Source of the DNA: Asaia bogorensis
Lineage (GTDB): Bacteria > Pseudomonadota > Alphaproteobacteria > Acetobacterales > Acetobacteraceae
Reading direction: 5' to 3'
Assembly: GCA_945886995.1 (NCBI GenBank)
Contig: CAMCZJ010000207.1
Span: forward strand, 1 to 5,434
DNA length: 5,434 nt
Within the stretch, counting starts at the first letter, position 1. Each line of letters begins with the position of its first letter. The position numbers and the translations under genes are program-made. A model generated the notes under the pieces. It saw nothing but the letters and a program-made list of their open reading frames with translations. It was not told the origin of the DNA and searched no databases. Below, one piece after another: positions 1 through 4,795 of this stretch.

Positions 1-672
1 CCAGCGCTTATTCCGAATATGGGCTTTGATACGGAGAAGGATTTGACATCCCTCCTGCTGTTCGGCACTGCGCCCATGGTGCTGACAGCGCATCGCACGC
101 GCCCCTATCGCAGTTTTGCCGAGGTTGTGGCGGCGGCCAAGGCGCGGCCCGATACCGTCACTTACGGCTCCATCGGCAATGGTAGCCTCGCGCATTTGAC
201 CATGGAGCTTATCCAGCGCGCCGGCGACTTCAAGCTTGTCCATGTGCCCTATCGCGGTGGCGGGCCGCTCGCGGTCGCAGCCGCCGCTGGGGAGGTTGAT
301 CTGCCCGTCGCAACCCGGCCTGCGCTTGGCGTGCATATTGATGCCGGCACGCTTGTGCCACTCGCGCAAACCAGCGCAACGCGCAGCCCCAATATTCCGA
401 ATGTGCCAAGCATGACAGAACTTGGCATCACGGGCATTGATTCGCGCGCCTTCTGGGGTTTTCTTGGCCCCGCGCGCCTGCCGGATGCGATCAAGGCGCG
501 TATGGAAGCGGCCATACGTAAGGCTTTGGATATGCCGGAATTGCGTCAGCGCATCCTGGGCCTTGGCATAGACCTCAACCCGCAGGGGGAGACCGCCTTC
601 ATGCAATTCCTCTCAGCCCAGATCGCAACCTGGGGCCGGGTAGTGCGGGAGAATAACATCCGCCCGGATTGA
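1..672 (+). CDS. Bug/TctC-family tripartite tricarboxylate transporter substrate-binding protein, 5'-truncated
   Basis: This is a periplasmic solute-binding protein of the Bug (TctC) family. Such proteins capture small carboxylates or related metabolites for TctAB-type secondary transporters, or act as orphan sensors. The frame is open from base 1, so the first ATG (base 19) is internal and the real start lies outside the window. The visible 223 residues compare with about 320 for the family, so roughly the N-terminal 100 residues, including the signal peptide, are missing. Family hallmarks in order are the ligand loop YGSIGNGSLAHL, the HVPYRGGGPLA segment, the NIPNVPSMTELG segment and the FWGFLGPARLP segment with its following helix. 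The C-terminal W-x-x-VV-x-x-N pattern is also typical. The ligand cannot be read from sequence, and these genes are often many per genome and unlinked to tctAB. No frameshift is seen. The family call is secure; the substrate is unknown. Confidence 0.93.
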   Translation, partial: PALIPNMGFDTEKDLTSLLLFGTAPMVLTAHRTRPYRSFAEVVAAAKARPDTVTYGSIGNGSLAHLTMELIQRAGDFKLVHVPYRGGGPLAVAAAAGEVDLPVATRPALGVHIDAGTLVPLAQTSATRSPNIPNVPSMTELGITGIDSRAFWGFLGPARLPDAIKARMEAAIRKALDMPELRQRILGLGIDLNPQGETAFMQFLSAQIATWGRVVRENNIRPD

Positions 673-700
673 GCCCGATGCTTGACCTGGCGCCTTCCGC

Positions 701-718
701 TTGTTCCCATGGGGACAA
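701..718. promoter_or_regulatory. 18-base near-perfect palindrome upstream of the alcohol dehydrogenase
   Basis: TTGTTCCCATGGGGACAA is self-complementary except for one T/G pair (705 with 714). It ends 24 bases before the dehydrogenase ATG. Its position in a 70-base intergenic gap and its symmetry fit an operator for a dimeric regulator. As RNA it could only form a hairpin by opening the central bases, so a protein-binding DNA site is the simpler idea. The regulator is unknown and the function is inferred. Confidence 0.35.
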
Positions 719-729
719 CGCCAATCACC

Positions 730-734
730 AAGGA
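730..734 (+). promoter_or_regulatory. Ribosome binding site that sets the alcohol dehydrogenase start
   Basis: AAGGA lies 8 bases before the ATG at 743. It supports that start over the upstream in-frame TTG at 701, which sits inside the palindrome and would add 14 residues unlike any dehydrogenase N-terminus. Confidence 0.7.
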
Positions 735-742
735 ATCCGACC

Positions 743-1810
743 ATGCGCGCCTGGGCTGTGACCGAAGCCGGCAAACCCCTGCAGGAAATCGAAATCCCAA
801 CGCCCGAGCCCACTGGGCAGCAGGTTTTGCTGGAAATCACCCATGCGGGCGTTTGCCATTCCGATCTGCATATTTGGGAGGGCGGCTATGACCTCGGCTC
901 CCGCGGCTACCTGAAGCTGTCCGATCGCGGGGTGAAGCTGCCGCTGGCCATGGGGCATGAGATTGTGGGCCGCGTACTGAAATGGGGGCCAGATGCGAAT
1001 GGTGCGGGCCTGAAGGTTGGCGACCACATGGTGGTCTTCCCCTGGGTCGGTTGCGGCATCTGCGAAGCCTGCCGCGCGGATGAGGATAATATGTGCCTCA
1101 CGCCCAAAAGCCTCGGCGTTTATCAGCATGGCGGCTATGCGACGCATGTGCTGGCGCCGGAACCGCGGCATTTGGTGCCGGTCGGTAACCTCGATCCTGC
1201 CTTGGCCGCGACCTATGCCTGTTCGGGCATTACGGTGTTCAGCGCTATCAACAAGGTCATGCCCATGCCGTCGGATGAACCGATTGTGCTGATCGGCGCA
1301 GGCGGGCTCGGCCTGAACGCCATTGCTGTGCTGAAGGCCAAGGGCCATCGGCGGATTGTGGTGGTGGATGTCAGCCCGTCCAAGCTCGAAGCCGCCAAGC
1401 GGGAAGGGGCCACGGATATCGTCCAGGGTGGTGATGCAGATACCGCCAAGCGCATCATGGAAGCCTGTGGTGGCCCGGTTCGCGCGATCATTGACTTGGT
1501 CAACGGGACCGAGACAGCGCGGAGTGCCTTTGATGCGTTGCGCAAGGGCGGCAAGCTGGTGCAGGTGGGGCTATTTGGCGGCGAACTTGCGGTGCCGCTG
1601 CCTGTGATGCCCATGCGGGCGCTCACCATCCAGGGGTCATATGTGGGCAATGTCAAGGAATTGAGGGAATTGATGGGCATTGCGCAGAAGGGCACGCTGC
1701 CGGGCATTCCGATCACCCAAATGCCGCTCAATCAGGCCGATACAGCACTGAACCGCCTGCGGGAGGGTAAGGTCACTGGCCGCATCGTGCTGACTGCCGA
1801 GGGGCTATAG
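743..1810 (+). CDS. Zinc-dependent alcohol dehydrogenase (MDR superfamily), probably NAD-linked
   Basis: This cytoplasmic medium-chain dehydrogenase/reductase interconverts an alcohol and its aldehyde or ketone. The 355-residue length is normal for the family. The N-terminal GroES-like domain carries the catalytic zinc ligands: C38 in GVCHSD, H72-E73 in the GHE motif, and C160 in YACSG. The structural zinc site is complete, with C104, C107, C110 and C118 in C-x2-C-x2-C-x7-C spacing. The Rossmann domain shows GAGGLG at 185-190, and an acidic D209 ends the second strand (VVVDVS), which by family rules favours NAD over NADP. A stretch between C38 and the GHE motif (about residues 47-66, rich in G, L and K) resembles the longer loop of Sulfolobus-type and related dehydrogenases rather than the short one of yeast type. 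The start is the ATG at 743, chosen from its ribosome binding site. The gene is preceded by a palindrome and followed by an AT-rich gap without a clear terminator. The substrate is not predictable; benzyl or short-chain alcohols are possible. Confidence 0.92.
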   Translation: MRAWAVTEAGKPLQEIEIPTPEPTGQQVLLEITHAGVCHSDLHIWEGGYDLGSRGYLKLSDRGVKLPLAMGHEIVGRVLKWGPDANGAGLKVGDHMVVFPWVGCGICEACRADEDNMCLTPKSLGVYQHGGYATHVLAPEPRHLVPVGNLDPALAATYACSGITVFSAINKVMPMPSDEPIVLIGAGGLGLNAIAVLKAKGHRRIVVVDVSPSKLEAAKREGATDIVQGGDADTAKRIMEACGGPVRAIIDLVNGTETARSAFDALRKGGKLVQVGLFGGELAVPLPVMPMRALTIQGSYVGNVKELRELMGIAQKGTLPGIPITQMPLNQADTALNRLREGKVTGRIVLTAEGL

Positions 1811-1851
1811 TGGTAAACAATAAACCAAAGGTTGCAATTCTCCGTGGATTG

Positions 1852-1867
1852 ATCACATGTTTGTGAT
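1852..1867. promoter_or_regulatory. Perfect dyad in the AT-rich gap before the thiol dioxygenase
   Basis: ATCACATGTTTGTGAT has perfect 6-base arms around a 4-base centre. It lies in a gap (1811-1889) visibly richer in A and T than the genes on either side, as expected of a promoter region. It resembles the half-sites used by CRP/FNR-type regulators, but in the opposite arrangement (TCACA then TGTGA, with a shorter spacer), so it is not a standard CRP site. An operator role is inferred. No convincing -35/-10 pair could be placed. Confidence 0.4.
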
Positions 1868-1877
1868 ATAGAATATC
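1865..1877. promoter_or_regulatory. Second overlapping inverted repeat abutting the ribosome binding site
   Basis: GATATAGAATATC is a perfect 5-base inverted repeat with an AGA centre. It shares three bases with the preceding dyad and ends exactly where the GGAGG ribosome binding site starts. TAGAAT inside it resembles a -10 box, but a transcript starting from it would begin within the ribosome binding site, so that reading is unlikely. A protein site or a weak RNA hairpin next to the ribosome site is possible. Confidence 0.3.
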
Positions 1878-1882
1878 GGAGG
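1878..1882 (+). promoter_or_regulatory. Ribosome binding site supporting the GTG start of the thiol dioxygenase
   Basis: GGAGG, followed by another G, lies 7 bases before the GTG at 1890. This is a strong match to the 16S rRNA tail and justifies a GTG start even though no ATG is near. Confidence 0.75.
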
Positions 1883-1889
1883 GTTCCTT

Positions 1890-2483
1890 GTGAGTGATGT
1901 CTCCCCCTTGCGTGATTTTGTTCGCGGCATGACCGCGCTGGCGGATGCCGGGGCGGATGAGGCAGAATTCCTGAGGGAAGCGCCCGGCCTTCTGCGTCAG
2001 CTTGTGCTATCCGATCACTGGCTGCCCGCCGATTATACGGCACCCACAGATACTTTCCGGCAATTGCTGCTGCATTGCGATCCGCTGGAAAGGTTTTCTG
2101 TTGTCTGCTTTGTCTGGGGCCCAGGGCAGATGACGCCGGTGCATAACCACACAGTCTGGGGCCTGGTTGGCGTGCATCAGGGGGAGGAGATCTCGACCGA
2201 AATGCGCCCCGACCCGAATGGCGGCGCGATGCGCCCGGGCCGGGTGGACCGCGCCAAGCGCGGCGATGTGGTGACCTTGAGCAGCAATAGCTACGATATC
2301 CATCGAGTAGAAAATGCCGTGGATGGCAAGACCAGCATCAGCATCCATGTCTATGGGGCCAATATCGGCGCCGTGAAGCGCGCCATGTTCAATGCCGATA
2401 CCAGCCAGCCGGAGTATTTCATTTCTGGCTATGATAATCAGAGCGTGCCCAATCTTTGGGATCGGAGCCGTGACGCCAACTGA
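1890..2483 (+). CDS. Cysteine dioxygenase-family thiol dioxygenase, probably 3-mercaptopropionate dioxygenase
   Basis: This is a cytoplasmic, non-heme iron cupin enzyme that adds O2 to a thiol to give a sulfinate. Its 197 residues are normal for bacterial members. Iron ligands H85 and H87 lie in PVHNHTVWG and H138 in YDIHRV. The Ser-His-Tyr triad is S151-H153-Y155 in SIHVYG. Q58 lies 27 residues before the first iron histidine, the spacing recalled for the Gln that replaces the carboxylate-binding Arg of mammalian cysteine dioxygenase in bacterial 3-mercaptopropionate dioxygenases. R164 sits where those enzymes have their substrate Arg. A glycine (G91) stands near the position of the cysteine that forms the Cys-Tyr crosslink in the mammalian enzyme. 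The predicted reaction is therefore 3-mercaptopropionate to 3-sulfinopropionate, with cysteine as a possible secondary substrate. The rhodanese-like gene that often accompanies this enzyme is not seen nearby. The family is secure; the substrate is inferred from residues recalled, not aligned. Confidence 0.88.
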   Translation: MSDVSPLRDFVRGMTALADAGADEAEFLREAPGLLRQLVLSDHWLPADYTAPTDTFRQLLLHCDPLERFSVVCFVWGPGQMTPVHNHTVWGLVGVHQGEEISTEMRPDPNGGAMRPGRVDRAKRGDVVTLSSNSYDIHRVENAVDGKTSISIHVYGANIGAVKRAMFNADTSQPEYFISGYDNQSVPNLWDRSRDAN

Positions 2484-2654
2484 ACCCGGTTCTTTGCGCG
2501 CTTTTGGTGAATGACGTGTTGCAGTTGCGCCGCTGAGCGGGCATCGCTTGCCTGCCATGATGCGGGATCCTTTACCTATCAGGGTTTCAAGACCGGCCAT
2601 CACTCCGCCAATATCCATCACGCGGCTGCAATCAGGCAATAAGAAATCCCGTGG
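2484..2654. other. First part of the 273-base non-coding gap, without a recognisable gene
   Basis: No supported gene lies between the dioxygenase stop and the structured leader. A 40-codon frame (2557-2679, plus strand) begins with two ATGs but has no ribosome binding site. It is rich in Pro, Arg and Ser and is probably not expressed. The minus strand stays open across the whole gap but shows no known domain. A small CCGC-TGA-GCGG dyad at 2530-2540 is the only hairpin noticed, and it is too weak to call a terminator for the dioxygenase. Confidence 0.5.
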
Positions 2655-2748
2655 CAAGGCGCCTTCACAGCCGCCTTGATGCGCCCCCAGATCGGGGGGC
2701 TTTACCATTCTTGCAGAAGGCGTAGCCTTCAAAAAGCCGACAAGGCTT
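2655..2748 (+). promoter_or_regulatory. Structured leader: clustered inverted repeats upstream of the LivJ-type gene
   Basis: Four inverted repeats follow one another. CAAGGCG (2655-2661) pairs with CGCCTTG (2672-2678). GCCCCC (2683-2688) pairs with GGGGGC (2695-2700). GAAGGC (2716-2721) pairs with GCCTTC (2725-2730) across a 3-base loop. AAGCC (2734-2738) pairs with GGCTT (2744-2748). AAGGC or its complement GCCTT occurs six times (2656, 2661, 2673, 2717, 2725, 2743), so several mutually exclusive pairings are possible. The last repeat ends 10 bases before the ribosome binding site. This could be a cis-acting RNA leader for the binding protein gene or a dispersed palindromic intergenic element. 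It matches no riboswitch that I recognise. Confidence 0.45.
2683..2706 (+). terminator. Possible terminator or attenuator hairpin inside the leader
   Basis: A 6-bp all-GC stem (2683-2688 with 2695-2700) with a 6-base loop is followed directly by TTT and then ACC. The stem is strong but the T tract is short, so factor-independent termination is uncertain. It could end dioxygenase transcription or act as an attenuator ahead of the binding protein gene. Confidence 0.35.
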
Positions 2749-2758
2749 AAGACCAATT

Positions 2759-2765
2759 GGGAGGA
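2759..2765 (+). promoter_or_regulatory. Ribosome binding site that sets the LivJ-type start
   Basis: GGGAGGA ends 6 bases before the ATG at 2772, which is close to ideal. An in-frame TTG at 2757 overlaps this site and cannot be the start. Confidence 0.75.
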
Positions 2766-2771
2766 AAGATC

Positions 2772-4004
2772 ATGGAAGTAACACGTCGTACGGCCTTTGG
2801 GGCCGGCGCTGGCGCCGCGCTTGGCGGCCTGCCCTGGCGGAGCGCGAAGGCGCAAGCCGCCAATACGATCAAGATTGCCCTGCTCACGGATTTCTCCGGA
2901 ACCTACCGCGACGTGAGCGGCCCGACGGAATTGGCCTGTGTGCGTCAGGCGGCTGCGGAGATGAGCAACCGTGGCTTCAATATCGAAGTCCTGTTTGGCG
3001 ATAACCAGAATCGTCCCGATGTGGGGTCCAACCTCACACGCCAGTGGATTGACCGCGATGGCGTTGATGTCGTGGTTGATGGCGGGGCTTCTTCCGTTGC
3101 CCTGGCCGCGAATGAAATCATCCGAGACAAAAACAAGGTTTTCTTGAATACCACGTCTGCGACTTCTGATCTGACAGGCCGCGCCTGTACGCCAAATACC
3201 GTACACTGGACTTATGACACATGGATGCTGGCCAAATCCACCGGCGGTGCCACGGTGCGCGCCGGTGGCGATAGCTGGTTCTTCATCACTGCGGATTACG
3301 CCTTTGGTCACGCGCTTGAACGCGACACGGGTAACTTTGTGCGCAATGCCGGTGGGCGCGTGTTGGGCCAGGTACGCACGCCCTTCCCGGGCACGACCGA
3401 TTTCTCAGCCTTCCTGGTGCAGGCGCAGGCATCACGGGCCAAGGTGATCGGTCTTGCCAATGCGGGTAGTGACACCATCAACTGCATCAAGCAGGCCGCC
3501 GAATTCGGCATCATGCGCCGTGGCATCAAACTCGCCAGCCTGCTGATGTTCCTGCCGGATGTGCATTCGCTTGGGCTTGCGACCACGCAGGGGCTGATCT
3601 GCACGGAAACCTTCTATTGGGATTTGAATGATCGCTCCCGCGCTTTCTCCGCCCGTGTGCGGCCCAATATCGGGCAGAATGCGCTCTGCATGAACCACGC
3701 TGGCGGTTACGCGGCGGTGCTTCATTACCTGAAGACGGTCGCCGATATGGGCGTCGCGCAGGCCAAGCAAAGTGGTGCGGCCACGGTTGCACGCATGAAG
3801 GCCATTCCCTGCGATGATGATTGCTTCGGCCCCGGCACCATCCGCGCCGATGGCCGCAAGCTGCACCCGGCCTATTTGTTTGAGGTAAAAAAGCCCGAGG
3901 AAAGCCGCGGCGTGTTTGACTATTACAAGCTACTGCAAACTACGGAAGCGAATGAAGCCTTCCGCCCAATTTCCGAAGGCGGCTGCAACTTCATCCGCAG
4001 CTGA
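2772..4004 (+). CDS. LivJ-type (branched-chain amino acid/amide class) ABC transporter substrate-binding protein
   Basis: This is a 410-residue periplasmic binding protein of the type 1 periplasmic-binding fold, which delivers a ligand to a LivHMGF-like ABC importer. The N-terminus (TRRTAFGAGAGAALGG, then a likely cut after AQA at 29) looks like a twin-arginine signal, so export in a folded state is plausible. The mature part starts with TIKIALLTDFSG, the usual first strand. GGASSVALA (104-112) and the stretch LTGRACTP to HWTYDTWMLA (134-154) match the family's ligand cleft region. TADYAFGHALERD (173-185) is the typical second-domain entry. The DGRKLHPAYLFEVKKPEES block (360-378) is characteristic of a large alphaproteobacterial subgroup of these proteins. 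There are eight cysteines (56, 139, 238, 277, 306, 347, 351, 405), with C347 and C351 in PCDDDC, so disulfides are possible. No permease or ATPase gene lies next to it. Ligand unknown; amino acids, amides, urea or aromatic acids are all possible. Confidence 0.92.
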   Translation: MEVTRRTAFGAGAGAALGGLPWRSAKAQAANTIKIALLTDFSGTYRDVSGPTELACVRQAAAEMSNRGFNIEVLFGDNQNRPDVGSNLTRQWIDRDGVDVVVDGGASSVALAANEIIRDKNKVFLNTTSATSDLTGRACTPNTVHWTYDTWMLAKSTGGATVRAGGDSWFFITADYAFGHALERDTGNFVRNAGGRVLGQVRTPFPGTTDFSAFLVQAQASRAKVIGLANAGSDTINCIKQAAEFGIMRRGIKLASLLMFLPDVHSLGLATTQGLICTETFYWDLNDRSRAFSARVRPNIGQNALCMNHAGGYAAVLHYLKTVADMGVAQAKQSGAATVARMKAIPCDDDCFGPGTIRADGRKLHPAYLFEVKKPEESRGVFDYYKLLQTTEANEAFRPISEGGCNFIRS

Positions 4005-4013
4005 AATCTGAAT

Positions 4014-4052
4014 GGCGCGGTGGGGCACATCACCCCACCGCACCGTGTTTTT
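4014..4052 (+). terminator. Strong hairpin terminator between convergent genes
   Basis: A perfect 9-bp stem (4017-4025 with 4033-4041) has a 7-base loop. It extends by two more G-C pairs (4014-4015 with 4043-4044) past one mismatch. GTG and five T's (4048-4052) follow, giving a classic factor-independent terminator for the LivJ-type gene, 10 bases after its stop. The stem also lies just past the stop of the minus-strand GtrA gene, but that side lacks a good T tract, so termination of the minus transcript is less certain. Confidence 0.85.
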
Positions 4053-4492
4053 CAACGAAACACCAATCGGCGCGAGAGCACGAAGTTACCGAACATCCCG
4101 GCAATCGCCCCGGCGGCCACACCCAGCACAGGATGCGCTGCCACCACCGGCACAAGCGCAATCAAGGCGGCATAAGTGCCGTAATTCATCGCAAAGCCAA
4201 CCAGATTCACAATAAGGAAAAGCGCCCATTGCCGATGCGCCGGCCCATCACCGCGCCCGCGAAAGGTCCATAACCGATTGAGCGCCCAGGTCGTAGTCGC
4301 TGCCACAAGGTAAGAAATCACCCGCCCACCATAAAGCCCGAGCCCGAGTGCCAGCCCCGCGTAAAGCACCGCAGTATCAACCACGAAGCCAATCGCGCCG
4401 ACCACGCCAAAGCGCAGAAATTCCAACAGCAGCTTGAAGCGGGCAGGGCCGAGGGCGCTTTCGATGCGGGAGAGAATAACGTGCAAAGCCAT
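4052..4492 (-). CDS. GtrA-family small integral membrane protein
   Basis: GtrA-like proteins are four-helix inner-membrane proteins. The founding member is proposed to flip undecaprenyl-phosphate glucose for O-antigen glucosylation, and others support polysaccharide or teichoic-acid sugar transfer. The 146 residues show a short amphipathic N-terminus and then LLEFLRFGVVGAIGFVVD (22-39), the usual opening of the domain. Four hydrophobic stretches lie at about 28-50, 55-74, 89-113 and 121-140. The two halves end in related motifs, NRLWTF (72-77) and NFVLSRRLVF (136-145), reflecting the family's internal repeat. The start is the ATG at 4492. The ribosome site there is weak (an AGG about 7 bases upstream), so the exact start is less sure. 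The gene is alone on its strand here. A partner glycosyltransferase, usual for this family, is not visible. Its exact sugar-lipid role is therefore unknown. Confidence 0.88.
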   Translation of the reverse strand: MALHVILSRIESALGPARFKLLLEFLRFGVVGAIGFVVDTAVLYAGLALGLGLYGGRVISYLVAATTTWALNRLWTFRGRGDGPAHRQWALFLIVNLVGFAMNYGTYAALIALVPVVAAHPVLGVAAGAIAGMFGNFVLSRRLVFR

Positions 4493-4795
4493 GCGCGCCT
4501 GTAACGCAGGAAAGCGGGCCGGCGCAAACCGCTATGGTCCCGACAGCGTTCCGGCGCTGGTTAGGACGTATCGCCAGCCATATGGTGGCATCCGGGGTGG
4601 TGCCGGCAACGCTATTGCCTGTGTAGAATGGCGCCTCGGGCCAGTGGGAGGGCTGACGCCAAGTAAGGCAATTTTGTTGGAATACGCCCAGGAACCAGCC
4701 TTTGGTTTCGGCCAGAAGCCGGCCTGAGGGGAAATCGCGCTTGCGCCGCCCGTCGCAAGCGGGTCTGATACGTCTAAGTCAAAAAGGGGGTTCAC
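4493..4795. other. 303-base divergent intergenic region
   Basis: This gap separates two divergently transcribed genes and should hold both promoters. No convincing -35/-10 pair stands out on either strand. A plus-strand frame reaches into it from the GtrA gene (4434-4727), but it has no family resemblance and overlaps that gene on the opposite strand. No tRNA or insertion-sequence end was recognised. The clear structural feature is the dyad at 4738-4761. Confidence 0.55.
4738..4761. promoter_or_regulatory. Perfect 8-bp dyad upstream of the family 5 binding protein gene
   Basis: CGCTTGCG (4738-4745) and CGCAAGCG (4754-4761) are exact inverted repeats around an 8-base spacer, ending 34 bases before the ATG. 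No T tract follows, so it is not a terminator on the plus strand. It could be an operator or a leader hairpin. TTGCGC at 4741-4746 is a weak -35 candidate inside it, but no good -10 follows. Confidence 0.4.

Noticed and set aside
701..742. In-frame TTG as an earlier alcohol dehydrogenase start
   Set aside because: It lies in a palindrome, and the ATG at 743 has a well-spaced AAGGA and gives the normal family N-terminus.
725..1348. Minus-strand frame of 207 codons inside the alcohol dehydrogenase
   Set aside because: It lies antisense to a gene with complete zinc and cofactor motifs and has no domain of its own.
1869..1874. TAGAAT as a -10 box for the dioxygenase
   Set aside because: Transcription from it would begin within the ribosome binding site, and no -35 element lies at proper spacing.
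2557..2679. 40-codon plus-strand frame starting with two ATGs upstream of the LivJ-type gene
   Set aside because: It has no ribosome binding site, a Pro/Arg/Ser-rich composition unlike a folded protein, and overlaps the inverted repeats. A leader peptide cannot be excluded but is not supported.
2007..3311. Minus-strand frame of 434 codons across the dioxygenase, the gap and the LivJ-type gene
   Set aside because: It runs antisense to two secure genes, shows no recognisable domain and has a composition typical of the reverse strand of GC-rich genes. Only its open passage through the gap was kept as a finding.
4624..4629. TAGAAT as a -10 box for the family 5 binding protein gene
   Set aside because: No -35-like sequence lies 16-18 bases upstream, so the match is likely chance.
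4434..4727. Plus-strand frame of 97 codons in the divergent gap
   Set aside because: It begins inside the GtrA gene on the other strand and its product resembles nothing known to me.
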